The notes: generated by a model from the letters alone, not told the origin. A stretch of DNA of 64,000 nucleotides from Phenylobacterium sp. NIBR 498073 (GCF_027286305.1 NZ_CP114599.1:2790001-2854000), one strand, 5' to 3'; counted from the stretch's first letter, positions 54,293-63,608 are shown. A program made the numbers and translations.

Positions 54293-56599
54293 ATGGCTAA
54301 AGCCCGCATTCCGAAGTCCGCCCGTTTCACCGCCAAATCCGTCCGGCCGCCCCAGGGGCTGCCGGATCGCGAAACCTTGCTGAAATTCATTCGCGAGGCG
54401 GGCGAGACCGACAAGGCGGACATGGCCAAGGCATTCGGCCTGAAGGGAAATGATCGCCGCGCCCTGCGCGACATGGTCAAGCAACTGGAGGCCGAGGGCG
54501 CGCTGGGCAAGCGCGGCCGCAAGGGCTTCTCGGAGGCCGGCGCCCTGCCCCCGGTCGGCGTCGTCGACGTGGTCGAACGCGATCCGGACGGCGAACTCCT
54601 GGTCAAGCTGACCAAGGGCGAGGATGCGCCGCTGGTGCGGCTGGCGCCCGATCGCGCCGGCGCGATCGGCGCCGCCCCCGGGCTTGGCGACCGTCTGCTG
54701 GTGCGGTTCGAAACCCTGGAAGACGGCGAGACCGAGGCTCGTGTCATCAAGCGGCTGGGCCAGAGCGCCCATCGCATCCTCGGCGTGGTGCGCAAGGCCA
54801 ACAAGCAAGTCCGGGTCGAGCCCGTCGACCGCCGTTCCAAGGAAAGCCTGACCCTGGTCCCGGCCGAGGCCGCCAACCTTTCCGACGGCGACCTGGTGCT
54901 CGCCCAGGTCACCGCCGAGGTCCGATATGGCCCCAAGCGCGGCAAGGTGCTCGAGGTCGTCGGCCGCGAGGACCAGCCGCGCGCCGCCTCGCTGATCGCG
55001 ATCCACAGCCACGGCATTCCGACCGGCTTCACGCAGGACGCCGAGACCGAGGCCGAAGCGGCGCAGGAGCCGACGCTGAAAGGCCGCGAGGACCTGCGCG
55101 CGGTGCCGCTGATCACCATCGACCCGCCCGACGCCCGCGACCATGACGATGCGGTCTATGCCGAGCCGGACACCGATCCCAAGAACGAGGGCGGCTGGGT
55201 CGTCTGGGTCGCGATCGCCGACGTCGCCGCCTATGTGCGGCCGGGCTCGGCCCTGGACCGCGAGGCGCGCGACAAGGGCAATTCGACCTACTTCCCCGAC
55301 CGCGTCGAACCGATGCTGCCCGAGCGGTTGTCGGCGGGCCTCTGCTCGCTGCGCCAAGGCGAGAACCGCGCCTGTATGGCGGTGCGGATGGTGTTCGGGG
55401 CCGACGGCCGCAAGCGCTCGCACAGGTTTGTCCGCGGACTGATGCGCTCGGCCGCCAAGCTCTCCTATGAGCAGGCCCAGCGCGCCATCGACGGCTTCCC
55501 GGACGACCAGACGAACCCGCTGCTGGCGCCGATCCTGAAGCCGCTGTGGGCTGCCTACGAGACCATGCTGAAGGGCCGTAAGGCGCGCTCGCCGCTGGCC
55601 ATCGAGAGCCAGGAGCGCAAGATCGTCCTCAACGCCGAGGGAGAGGTCACCTCGATCACGCCACGCGCCTCGCTCGAAGCTCACAAGCTGATCGAAGAGA
55701 TGATGGTGCAGGCCAATGTCTGCGCCGCCGAGACCCTGGAACAGAAGAAGTCGCCGCTGATCTACCGGGTGCACGACGCGCCGAGCCAGGAAAAGGTCCA
55801 GTCCCTGGCCGAGTTCCTGCAGACCGTCGGCATCGCCTGGAACAAGGGCGAGGCGCCGCGCACCGACCGCTTCAACAAGCTCTTGGGCGAGACCCGCGAC
55901 GGCCCGCACGCCGAGATCGTCAACGAGGTCGTGCTGCGCACCCAGATGCAGGCAATCTACTCGACCGAGAACATCGGCCACTTCGGCCTGAACCTGGATC
56001 GCTACGCCCACTTCACCTCGCCGATCCGCCGCTATGCCGACCTGGTCGTTCACCGGGCGCTGATCCGCGCGCTGGGGCTGGGCGACGACGGCCTCACCGA
56101 TCGCGACATCGCGCAGATGAAGGACACCGCCGAGCGGATCACCGGCACCGAGCGTCGCTCCATGGCCGCCGAGCGCGACGCCACCGACCGCTATGTCGCC
56201 GCCTTCCTGTCCGACCGGGTGGGCGCCGAGTTCGCCGGGCGGATCACCGGCGTCACGCGCTTCGGCCTGTTCATCCGGCTGGACGAGACCGGCGCCGACG
56301 GCCTGGTCCCCGTCTCCAGCCTGGGCGGCGAGTTCTTCGTCCACGACGACAAGGCCCACGCCCTGGTGGGCGAGCGCACCGGCCGACGCTGGCCGCTGGG
56401 CATGCGGGTACAGGTCGAACTGAAGGAAGCCACGCCGATCACCGGCGGTCTGCTGTTTGAAATGGTCAGCGATCCCCTGCCCGTCGATCCGACCGCGCCA
56501 CGGCCGCGCCTGGGCGTGCGTGGGCGCGCGCCGTTCACCGGGCCGAAACGGGGCGGCGGCGCCGGCAAGGCCCCGCCCAAGCGCGGCAAGCGGCGCTAG
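54293..56599 (+). CDS. rnr: Ribonuclease R
   Basis: 768 residues. The order is an N-terminal helical domain, cold-shock domains, the RNB nuclease domain (IDPPDARDHDDAVYAE with the metal-binding Asp cluster, then HFTSPIRRYADLVVHR), an S1 domain (GAEFAGRITGVTRFGLFIRLDETGADGLVP) and a short basic tail. It degrades structured RNA 3' to 5'. Its TAG stop is formed by the CTAGAGCA end of a dispersed repeat. Confidence 0.96.
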   Translation: MAKARIPKSARFTAKSVRPPQGLPDRETLLKFIREAGETDKADMAKAFGLKGNDRRALRDMVKQLEAEGALGKRGRKGFSEAGALPPVGVVDVVERDPDGELLVKLTKGEDAPLVRLAPDRAGAIGAAPGLGDRLLVRFETLEDGETEARVIKRLGQSAHRILGVVRKANKQVRVEPVDRRSKESLTLVPAEAANLSDGDLVLAQVTAEVRYGPKRGKVLEVVGREDQPRAASLIAIHSHGIPTGFTQDAETEAEAAQEPTLKGREDLRAVPLITIDPPDARDHDDAVYAEPDTDPKNEGGWVVWVAIADVAAYVRPGSALDREARDKGNSTYFPDRVEPMLPERLSAGLCSLRQGENRACMAVRMVFGADGRKRSHRFVRGLMRSAAKLSYEQAQRAIDGFPDDQTNPLLAPILKPLWAAYETMLKGRKARSPLAIESQERKIVLNAEGEVTSITPRASLEAHKLIEEMMVQANVCAAETLEQKKSPLIYRVHDAPSQEKVQSLAEFLQTVGIAWNKGEAPRTDRFNKLLGETRDGPHAEIVNEVVLRTQMQAIYSTENIGHFGLNLDRYAHFTSPIRRYADLVVHRALIRALGLGDDGLTDRDIAQMKDTAERITGTERRSMAAERDATDRYVAAFLSDRVGAEFAGRITGVTRFGLFIRLDETGADGLVPVSSLGGEFFVHDDKAHALVGERTGRRWPLGMRVQVELKEATPITGGLLFEMVSDPLPVDPTAPRPRLGVRGRAPFTGPKRGGGAGKAPPKRGKRR

Positions 56600-56665
56600 A
56601 GCATTTCCTCCGACGCGGCGCCGGTTCGGGCAAGATCGGCCCCGGCGGATCGGACTTTGCTCTAG
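56596..56665. repeat. CTAGAGCA-ended dispersed element between rnr and the Phd-PAS gene
   Basis: The element starts CTAGAGCATTTCC (56596-56608) and ends TGCTCTAG (56658-56665), so it has inverted ends about 70 bp apart. Both converging genes take their TAG stop from these ends (56597-56599 and the complement of 56662-56664). It may end transcription in both directions. Copies or partial copies occur at 33929 and 59533. Confidence 0.65.
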
Positions 56666-57576
56666 GCCGGCGCGCAGGCCACCGCCAGGCCGACGCAGAC
56701 GTCGTTGTGTGCCTGACGAACGACCGACAATCGCACGGCGACATGATCCTGGTCGCGAACCAGAAACTCGATCGCGCCCACATGCGTGTCCGCGCGCCCT
56801 TGCAGGATCGCGTTCAAGGTCTGGGCGACGTCATGCCGATGCGGCGGCGCGATGAAATCGACAAGCCGCGCGCCAAGGACGTGCGCCCGAGGAAATCCGA
56901 CGAGGTCGCAGAAGGCGTCGTTCGCCTCCTCGACGTAGCCCATGGCGTTGACGGCGAGCTTCGAGACCACGCCCAGCGCGTCGACCGCCTGGGTCTGGGC
57001 CCAGTACATCTCAGCGTCGCGCCGCAGGTCGAGCAACTCTGTCAACTGCGAGAACATGAGGGCGACGCCGCCCTGGAACGGAAAGGCCCTGTTCTCGTAG
57101 TGCCGGTGGGGGTTGAAGACGCCCCTGGACTCGAACTGCACGACCTCGCCGGTGCGGAGCACCCGGCGTAGGCGCGCCGCCAGCGCCGCGCCCTGCTCTC
57201 CGAACTCCGGACTGTCGGCCGCCGCGCCGATCAGCTCCTGCGGATCCCGTCCTGCGCTCGCGAAAGCGACGGCGTTGAGATGACGCACCCGCAGGTCGCG
57301 GTCGAAGGACACGAAGCCCTCGAACATGTTGGCGATGAAGGTGTCGCGGTTCAACTCGCCGACCTGCTCGCCGGCGGCCGCCGCCGGATTGGAGCCGCCG
57401 CCGGCGTCGTCGGCGAGACGGGCGAACTCCTCGGCCGAAAGGACGACAAGCCTCGGACGGCCGTGATGGGTGACCAGCACCGGCCCCTGCATCGCCCGAT
57501 CCTGCCATTGCCCGAAGTTCCGACTGATCTCGGCTGCCGTCGTCCTGGCCCCGGGCCTGTCAAAGCGCTTCAGCAC
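56662..57576 (-). CDS. Phd/YefM-like antitoxin domain fused to two PAS domains
   Basis: 304 residues from GTG 57576, chosen because GGAGGGG lies 7 nt before it and it gives the expected Phd N-terminus. Residues 1 to about 60 match the Phd/YefM fold (ARTTAAEISRNFGQWQDRA, then GPVLVTHHGRPRLVVLSAEEF). They are followed by PAS domains at about 80-185 and 190-300 (FIANMFEGFVSFDRDLRVRHLN; AMGYVEEANDAFCDLVGFPR). No toxin gene is adjacent. It may be a signal-responsive DNA-binding regulator derived from an antitoxin. A palindrome lies 64 nt upstream. The function is inferred; the ligand is unknown. Confidence 0.82.
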   Translation of the reverse strand: MLKRFDRPGARTTAAEISRNFGQWQDRAMQGPVLVTHHGRPRLVVLSAEEFARLADDAGGGSNPAAAAGEQVGELNRDTFIANMFEGFVSFDRDLRVRHLNAVAFASAGRDPQELIGAAADSPEFGEQGAALAARLRRVLRTGEVVQFESRGVFNPHRHYENRAFPFQGGVALMFSQLTELLDLRRDAEMYWAQTQAVDALGVVSKLAVNAMGYVEEANDAFCDLVGFPRAHVLGARLVDFIAPPHRHDVAQTLNAILQGRADTHVGAIEFLVRDQDHVAVRLSVVRQAHNDVCVGLAVACAPA

Positions 57577-57639
57577 GCGTGTTCCCCTCCGGTTCACCCC
57601 AACCGTGCGGCGAAGGTTGTTCACCCGATCGCACTTGAC

Positions 57640-57660
57640 ACTGCGCCCTAGGGTCGCAGT
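57640..57660. promoter_or_regulatory. Inverted repeat upstream of the Phd-PAS gene
   Basis: ACTGCG (57640-57645) and CGCAGT (57655-57660) surround a CCCTAGGG-containing centre. It lies 64-84 nt upstream of the start at 57576, in an AT-richer gap without a gene. It could be an autoregulatory site, as Phd-type proteins bind palindromes near their own promoters. Confidence 0.4.
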
Positions 57661-57827
57661 TCATTACCTTGATAATTCATAATGTTACGCCACGATTCAT
57701 GGTCAAGCTTGATCAACGAACTGCGGCCGATTCGCCGAGCGGCAGGAGCCGTTGAAACAGCGCCTTCGCAGGCGATGAAAGCGCGCGCGATGCGCTAAGC
57801 TCCCTCCAAAGCTCAAGGAGGGACGCG

Positions 57828-59531
57828 ATGTACGAAAGCCCAGCCCCGCCGACCGGCGCCCAGGCGGTTCCCGACAGCCGCGGCCTCAACCTGTTTCGCG
57901 CCGACCCCGATCTGCAGAAGCTGGCTGAGCTGTACCTGCCCGGCGGACTGGCGGGCCACCTTCAGCCGCACCTCGATCGCCTCGGCGCCCTCGCTGGGGG
58001 CGAACTGGACGAACTGGCCAGCGTCGCCGACCACAACCCGCCGGTACTGCGCGCGCGCACCCGACGCGGCGAGGACGCGCAGCGCATCGACTACCATCCC
58101 GCTTATCGCCGGCTGGAGCAGACCGCCTTCGGCGACTACGGCCTGGCGGCGCTGTCGCACCGGCCCGGGGTGCTGGGCTGGAACGCAGCCATGCCGGCCG
58201 CCGCCAAGTACGTGATCACCTATCTGTTCGTGCAGGCCGAATTCGGCCTCTGTTGCCCGGTCAGCATGACCGACAGCCTGACCAGAACGCTGCGCAAGTT
58301 CGGCTCGGACGAGTTGATCGCCCGCTACCTGCCCGCGCTCACCAGCCAGGACCTGGACGTCCTGAACCAGGGCGCGATGTTCATGACCGAACAGGGCGCG
58401 GGCTCCGACGTCGGGGCGACAGCGGTGACCGCTTCGCCGCAGGCCGACGGGACCTGGGCGCTGCACGGCGAAAAGTGGTTCTGCTCCAACGCCGACGCCG
58501 AACTGGCCATGGTGCTGGCCCGGCGAGAGGACGGTGAACCCGGCTTGAAGGGCGTCTCGCTGTTCCTGCTGCCGCGCACCCTCCCCGACGGAACCGCCAA
58601 TCGCTATCGGATCGTGCGGCTGAAGGACAAGCTCGGCACCAAGTCGATGGCCAGCGGCGAGATCTCGCTGGACGGCGCCACGGCGTGGTTGGTCGGCGAC
58701 CCCGGCGCCGGCTTCAAACAGATGGCCGACATGGTCAACAACTCGCGGCTCTCCAACGGAGTGCGGGCGGCCGGTCTGATGCGGCGGGCCAGCACCGAGG
58801 CGCTCTACATCGCCCATCGCCGCGAGGCGTTCGGCAAGCGGCTGATCGAGATGCCGCTGATGCGCCGCCAACTGTTGAAGATGGTCATGCCCGCCGAGCA
58901 GGCGCGCAGCATGATGTTCCAGACCGCCGAGGCGCTGCGCCGCTCGGACGGCGGCGACGAAAGCGCCTATCCGTTGCTGCGCATCCTGACCCCGCTGATC
59001 AAGTTCCGCGCCTGCCGCGACGCCCGCAAGGTGACCGGCGACGCCATGGAGGTGCGCGGGGGCTGCGGCTACATTGAGGAATGGTCGGACGCGCGGCTGG
59101 TGCGCGACGCCCACCTGGGCAGCATCTGGGAGGGCACCAGCAATATCGTCGCCCTGGATGTGATCCGCGCCGCCCAGCGCGAAGGCTCGCTGCCGGTGCT
59201 GCGCGGGCACGTCGCCGGCCTCTGCGCCGACAGCGATGCGCCCGCCGAACTGATGCCGGCCCTCGATCGCGCCATCGCCCTGACGGAGGCCGCGCAGGAC
59301 GACGTCGCCCAGACCCGGCAGGCGGCCAGCGCCCTCTATCACCTCACCTCCGCCGCCGCCCTGGCCTGGGAGGCCAAGAGGCTCGGGGCGCCCCACCGCC
59401 TGGCGCTGGCGCGCGCGGTCCTGCCCCATCGTGTCCTGCCGCGCGATCCGTTGGCGGCGACTCCGGCCGAGGATCCCGACCTGGCGCCGCTTCTGGCCGA
59501 TCCCGCCGCGGGCTCTAAATTCAAAGATTGA
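57828..59531 (+). CDS. Acyl-CoA dehydrogenase, AidB-like
   Basis: 567 residues. The flavin-binding and catalytic features are present: MTEQGAGSDVG, GEKWFCSNADAE, NNSRLSNGVRAAGL and the likely catalytic Glu in IWEGTSN. The region IDYHPAYRRLEQTAFGDYGL near residue 90 and the overall length resemble the AidB group linked to alkylation stress rather than standard fatty-acid dehydrogenases. GGAGGGACGCG precedes the ATG. The upstream gap (57577-57827) contains only the palindrome already listed. The AidB assignment is moderate. Confidence 0.88.
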   Translation: MYESPAPPTGAQAVPDSRGLNLFRADPDLQKLAELYLPGGLAGHLQPHLDRLGALAGGELDELASVADHNPPVLRARTRRGEDAQRIDYHPAYRRLEQTAFGDYGLAALSHRPGVLGWNAAMPAAAKYVITYLFVQAEFGLCCPVSMTDSLTRTLRKFGSDELIARYLPALTSQDLDVLNQGAMFMTEQGAGSDVGATAVTASPQADGTWALHGEKWFCSNADAELAMVLARREDGEPGLKGVSLFLLPRTLPDGTANRYRIVRLKDKLGTKSMASGEISLDGATAWLVGDPGAGFKQMADMVNNSRLSNGVRAAGLMRRASTEALYIAHRREAFGKRLIEMPLMRRQLLKMVMPAEQARSMMFQTAEALRRSDGGDESAYPLLRILTPLIKFRACRDARKVTGDAMEVRGGCGYIEEWSDARLVRDAHLGSIWEGTSNIVALDVIRAAQREGSLPVLRGHVAGLCADSDAPAELMPALDRAIALTEAAQDDVAQTRQAASALYHLTSAAALAWEAKRLGAPHRLALARAVLPHRVLPRDPLAATPAEDPDLAPLLADPAAGSKFKD

Positions 59532-59532
59532 T

Positions 59533-59571
59533 GAGCCATTTCCGATCCAAGCAGATCGGAAACAGCTCTAG
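59533..59571. repeat. Dispersed element/terminator between converging genes
   Basis: GAGC (59533-59536) and GCTC (59565-59568) flank a perfect stem TTTCCGATC (59539-59547)/GATCGGAAA (59554-59562). It resembles a shorter relative of the 56596 element, and its end GCTCTAGG again supplies the TAG stop of the antiporter gene. It is a likely bidirectional terminator. Confidence 0.65.
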
Positions 59572-61532
59572 GCGGCCGCCGGCTGCAGAGCGGCCAGGAA
59601 GCCCTGCTTGGTCAGGGTGACCCGGTCCTCGTCGAGGTCGCGCAGGCAGTCCTTGGCGCGCAGGGTTTCCCAGGCGTGTTCGAGGCGCTCGGGATTGTTG
59701 CCACGCAGCACCGCCGCCTCGTGCACCGCCGCCCAGGAAATCGCCTCCCCGGGCCAGATGTCGAAGCTGCGAACCGCCGCCAGGACGGCTCGCTCGGCGT
59801 CATCCAGAATCAACAGGCGCGGCGCCCCCGCGGCGAACTCGACCACCTCGCCGGCGGGCTCGGCAGCGGGGCTCTCATCCTCCAGCATGCCGCGGGCGAT
59901 CTCGGCCTCGCCCATCACCACCCGGTCGGCGCCATGGGCGATCAGGTGGGCGGCCTCGGCGTCGGTATGGGCGCGGGCGATGATCTCAAGCAGGGCGTTG
60001 GCCTTGCGCGCATGATCGACCACTCCGCCGCACTCGAAGCCGTCGGTCACCGCGACGTACATCCGGGCGGCGCGTGGAACCCCAGCGGCCTCCAGCACGC
60101 GCGGTTCGACCGCCGAGCCGATGATCACCTCGTAGCCTTCCGCCGCGGCCTTGGCGGCGAACTCGGGCTCGGCCTCGACAAGCACGAACGGCTTGCCCTG
60201 GCTCTTCAGGCCGGCGCTAACCGCCTGGCCGACGCGGCCGTAGCCGACGACGACAATGTGACCGCTGAGCGCGGTTGGCGACAGGTCGTTGGCAGGCTCC
60301 GGTTCCGGCGCCGCGGGCAGCGGGGCCGCCGGCTCGACGGGCGCGGTCTTGGGCGTGCGCAGAGCCACTGCGAAGATCAGCGGGTTTAGCATGATCGAGA
60401 TGATGGCGCCGGCGAGGATCAGGTCGCGGCCTTCTCGCGGCAGGATCTGAAGATCGACCCCCAGGCCGGCGAGAATGAACGAGAATTCCCCGATCTGGGC
60501 CAGGCTCGCGGCGACCGTGATCGCCGTCGTGTCGGATCGCTTGAACAGCTTGAGGATCGCGTAGGCGGCCAGCGACTTGCCGATGATGACGATGGCGAGC
60601 ACCGCCAGCACGGTGAGCGGATTGGCCAACACCACGAACGGGTTGAACAGCATCCCGACCGACACGAAAAACAGCACCGCAAAGGCGTCGCGCAACGGAA
60701 GGGTCTCTTCGGCCGCCCGGTGGCTGAGTTCGGAATCGGCCAGGATCATGCCGGCGAAGAACGCGCCCAACGCGAACGAGACCCCGAACAGCGTCGCCGC
60801 GCCGAACGCCACGCCTAGAGCGATCGCAAACACCGCCAGCCTGAACAGCTCCCGCGAGCCTGTGTGGGCCACGTAGTGCAACAGCCACGGCACCGCGCGT
60901 CGGGCGACGACCAGCATGAAGGCGACGAAGCCGCCGACCTTCAGCAGGGTCAGGCCCAGCGGCACCCCCCAAGCAGTGAGCGGGTCGGCCGCCCCTTCCC
61001 CGGCCTTCATCGCACCGGCCAGCGCCGGCAACAGCACCAGGGCCAGGACCATGGCCAGATCTTCCACGATGAGCCAGCCGACGGCGATCTTGCCGCGTTC
61101 GGTCTGAACCAGCCGCCGCTCCTGCAGCGCGCGCAGCAGCACCACCGTCGAGGCCACCGACAACGCCAAGCCGAACACCAGGCCCGAGATCAGCGGCCAA
61201 CCGAGCAGCGCCGACAGGGCGATCCCGAGGATCGTCGCGACCGCCATCTGGGCCAGCGCGCCCGGCACGGCGATCTTGCGCACCGCCATCAGGTCCTTGA
61301 CCGAGAAGTGCAGCCCGACCCCGAACATCAGCAGGATGACGCCGATCTCGGCCAGTTCGTTGGCGATCTTCTGATCGGCCACATAGCCGGGCGTAAACGG
61401 CCCGACGATCACCCCCGCCAGCAGATAGCCCACCAATGGAGAAAGCCTCAGGCGCTGGGCGAGCGCGCCGAGGGCGAATGCGGCGACGAGGCCGGCGACG
61501 ATGGTGGCGATCAGCGGGGTATGATGGGGCAT
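59568..61532 (-). CDS. CPA2-family cation:proton antiporter with TrkA-N domain (KefB/YbaL-like)
   Basis: 654 residues. The N-terminal 390 residues hold about 12-13 transmembrane helices of the Na+/H+ exchanger fold (LSPLVGYLLAGVIVGPFTPGY, then ALGAFFAGMILADSELSH). The cytoplasmic C-terminal part has an NAD-binding TrkA-N domain (HIVVVGYGRVGQAVSAGLKSQGK, then GSAVEPRVLEAAGVPRAARM) and ends in a region without clear motifs. It probably exchanges K+ or Na+ for protons and is gated by nucleotide. Confidence 0.93.
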   Translation of the reverse strand: MPHHTPLIATIVAGLVAAFALGALAQRLRLSPLVGYLLAGVIVGPFTPGYVADQKIANELAEIGVILLMFGVGLHFSVKDLMAVRKIAVPGALAQMAVATILGIALSALLGWPLISGLVFGLALSVASTVVLLRALQERRLVQTERGKIAVGWLIVEDLAMVLALVLLPALAGAMKAGEGAADPLTAWGVPLGLTLLKVGGFVAFMLVVARRAVPWLLHYVAHTGSRELFRLAVFAIALGVAFGAATLFGVSFALGAFFAGMILADSELSHRAAEETLPLRDAFAVLFFVSVGMLFNPFVVLANPLTVLAVLAIVIIGKSLAAYAILKLFKRSDTTAITVAASLAQIGEFSFILAGLGVDLQILPREGRDLILAGAIISIMLNPLIFAVALRTPKTAPVEPAAPLPAAPEPEPANDLSPTALSGHIVVVGYGRVGQAVSAGLKSQGKPFVLVEAEPEFAAKAAAEGYEVIIGSAVEPRVLEAAGVPRAARMYVAVTDGFECGGVVDHARKANALLEIIARAHTDAEAAHLIAHGADRVVMGEAEIARGMLEDESPAAEPAGEVVEFAAGAPRLLILDDAERAVLAAVRSFDIWPGEAISWAAVHEAAVLRGNNPERLEHAWETLRAKDCLRDLDEDRVTLTKQGFLAALQPAAA

Positions 61533-61649
61533 GTGCCTCCGTGGTGAGTTTCAGGGGTTCCCACCGTGGAAATTGCGGTCGCAGGGCCTCAGATCAACCA
61601 GAAATGAACACCCGCGCCGGACACATCGGCGTCATCGCCCCCGCCGTGG

Positions 61650-62336
61650 TCAGCTCTGGCGGGGTTCCGTCAACGCCAACAGCAGCCAAGCCGCCAACGC
61701 CCAGCCGGCGCCGAGGGCCCAGCCCCCGAGCACGTCGGTGGGCCAATGAACGCCGAGATAGACTCGGCTGACCCCCACCGCGAGCACCCCGCTCACCGCC
61801 ACCCCGTAGATCAGCGCCTTGGTGCGCCGGCGCGGTTCGACGCTGGCCGTCACGGTCGCCAAAATCAGGAACACCGCGGCCGCCATCGCTGAGTGGCCCG
61901 ACGGAAAGCTGTGCGAATAGACATAGCTGCCATGCGTCACCAGGGCGGGCCGCTCGCGCTCGTAGAACGCTTTCAGCACCTGGCTGGACGCCTGGGCCGC
62001 GATCACCGTGGCCGCGAAGATCAGCGCCTCGCGCCGGCGCTGATGAAAGATCAGCAGCAGCGTCGCCACGAGGGTCAGCAGAGTGAGGACAGTGAACCCG
62101 CCCAGGGCGGTAATGTCGCGAACCGCCTCCTCCAGCCAGCGCGGGCCGAGCGGATCGGACGGCTGTCCGGGCGTCCGCAGCGCCAGCAGCAGCCGGCGGT
62201 CGAGGGCGTCGGTCCCGCCCTCGGAAACCTCGCCCGCCAGGATCAGAAACAGCCAGGACGCTCCGGCCAGCGCCACCAGCAGCACCAGGGTGCGGGTCTC
62301 CAGCTTGCCGATCAGGGATTTCAGGCGTTCGATCAT
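61650..62336 (-). CDS. PAP2-family membrane phosphatase
   Basis: 228 residues with about six transmembrane segments. The three lipid phosphatase motifs are complete: KAFYERERP (KxxxxxxRP), SFPSGHSAMA (PSGH) and SRVYLGVHWPTDVLGG (SRxxxxxHxxxD). It probably dephosphorylates undecaprenyl pyrophosphate or phosphatidate. The start at 62336 leads with MIERLKSLIG. It is divergent from the EamA gene. Confidence 0.92.
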   Translation of the reverse strand: MIERLKSLIGKLETRTLVLLVALAGASWLFLILAGEVSEGGTDALDRRLLLALRTPGQPSDPLGPRWLEEAVRDITALGGFTVLTLLTLVATLLLIFHQRRREALIFAATVIAAQASSQVLKAFYERERPALVTHGSYVYSHSFPSGHSAMAAAVFLILATVTASVEPRRRTKALIYGVAVSGVLAVGVSRVYLGVHWPTDVLGGWALGAGWALAAWLLLALTEPRQS

Positions 62337-62362
62337 ACCGCGTTCGCAAGGGGGTGAAGCCG

Positions 62363-62791
62363 ATGACGTCTACATGGCAGCTTTGGGCGTTGCTGTCGGC
62401 CGCGTTCGCGGCCCTGACGGCGGTGTTCGCCAAGGTCGGGGTGGAGAACATCAACTCCGATTACGCCACCTTGATCCGCACGCTGGTGATCCTGGCGATC
62501 GCCGCCGGGATCGTCGCGGCGACCGGCGCCTGGCGCCCGGCCGGCGAGGTCACGCCGCGGACCTACCTGTTCTTGATCCTCTCGGGCGCGGCGACGGGGC
62601 TGTCCTGGCTCTGCTACTTCCGGGCTCTGAAACTCGGCGACGCAGCGCGGGTGGCGCCGATCGACAAGCTGAGCGTCGTGCTGGTCGCCGTGTTCGCCGC
62701 GATCTTCCTGGGCGAGCGGCTGTCGGCCGCCGGCTGGGCGGGCGTGGCGCTGATCGCAGCCGGCGCGGCGCTGGTCGCGTGGGCAGGTTGA
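62363..62791 (+). CDS. EamA-family small membrane transporter
   Basis: 142 residues from ATG 62363, chosen because AAGGGGG lies 8 nt upstream; GTG 62354 is an alternative. One EamA unit of about five helices is present, with the motif ALKLGDAARVAPIDKLSVVLVAVFAAIFLGERL in outline. Half-size EamA proteins often form dimers. The substrate is unknown. Confidence 0.88.
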   Translation: MTSTWQLWALLSAAFAALTAVFAKVGVENINSDYATLIRTLVILAIAAGIVAATGAWRPAGEVTPRTYLFLILSGAATGLSWLCYFRALKLGDAARVAPIDKLSVVLVAVFAAIFLGERLSAAGWAGVALIAAGAALVAWAG

Positions 62792-62839
62792 CGTTACGTC
62801 GCCGTTCCCAGGACTCAGATCGGGTCATACAGTTGTTTC

Positions 62840-63556
62840 ATGACCACGACCGTTGTTCCGACCAACCGCGCCCCTGAAGGGGCGCGCATGCGGCCCCCCG
62901 GCGCCCGGGCGGTGAAGCCGCGCAACGCCGCGACTCTGATCATCGTGCGCCGCGACCGCCAGAAGCCGCAGGTGCTGATGGGCAAACGCCACGGCGGCCA
63001 CGACTTCATGCCGAACCTCTGGGTGTTCCCTGGCGGGCGGATCGACCGCAGCGATTTCCGCGCGCCGTTCGCGACCGATCTGCGCCCCGACGTCGCCGCT
63101 CGGTTCGAGGCGCATATCCCAATGAACCGCGGCCGCGCCCTGGCCCTGACCGCCATCCGCGAGACCTTCGAGGAAGCCGGACTGCTGCTGGCCAAGCAAG
63201 CGCCTGTCCGCCCGCTGGCCGGCCCCTGGCGAGAGTTCGCCGCCGAGGGCGCGGCCCCGGACCTGGAGGCGCTGGAGATCGTGGCCCGCGCGGTCACCCC
63301 GCCGATGCTGGCCAAGCGGTTCGACACCTGGTTCCTGATGGCCGACGCCGAGCGGCTGATCAGCCTGGAGCGCAAGCCCGATTGCGGGGAACTGGAAGAG
63401 ATCGCCTGGGTCGACTTCGACGAGGCCATCGCCCTGCCGTTGCCTTCGGTTACCCGCATGGTCATCGAGGAGGCGATCCATCGATTGGACGATCCCGACC
63501 GCCCGCGGCCGTTCATGCGCTTTGGCGCCGGCGCCACCCGGCTGAGCCACCTCTAG
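62840..63556 (+). CDS. NUDIX hydrolase
   Basis: 238 residues. The Nudix fold starts near residue 30 (NAATLIIVRRDRQ). FPGGRIDR precedes an insertion and the helix with RETFEEAGLLL (REx2-3EExG core). It probably hydrolyses a nucleoside diphosphate derivative or an ADP-ribose or CoA-type substrate. The long insertion between the Gly and the RExEE motif resembles CoA/acyl-type members. Confidence 0.85.
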   Translation: MTTTVVPTNRAPEGARMRPPGARAVKPRNAATLIIVRRDRQKPQVLMGKRHGGHDFMPNLWVFPGGRIDRSDFRAPFATDLRPDVAARFEAHIPMNRGRALALTAIRETFEEAGLLLAKQAPVRPLAGPWREFAAEGAAPDLEALEIVARAVTPPMLAKRFDTWFLMADAERLISLERKPDCGELEEIAWVDFDEAIALPLPSVTRMVIEEAIHRLDDPDRPRPFMRFGAGATRLSHL

Positions 63557-63572
63557 ACGCCGGAACATTTCA

Positions 63573-63608
63573 AATGCGAATTGTTCTCAACTAACTTGCG
63601 TTGAGAAC
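63573..63608. promoter_or_regulatory. Fur-like box before the PepSY gene
   Basis: AATGCGAATTGTTCTCAAC (63573-63591) closely resembles the extended Fur box AATGCGAATGATTCTCATT of many proteobacteria. A second half, GTTGAGAAC (63600-63608), is a perfect inverted repeat of GTTCTCAAC (63583-63591). A further TGATAGT/ACTATCA inverted repeat lies at 63616-63636. Confidence 0.65.

Noticed and set aside
54281-56359. A 692-codon minus-strand frame over rnr
   Set aside because: It is a shadow of ribonuclease R; no motif is present.
63562-63590. Another possible EcfG promoter (GGAAC at 63562)
   Set aside because: No CGTT occurs 16 or 17 nt later; the sequence fits a Fur-like box better.
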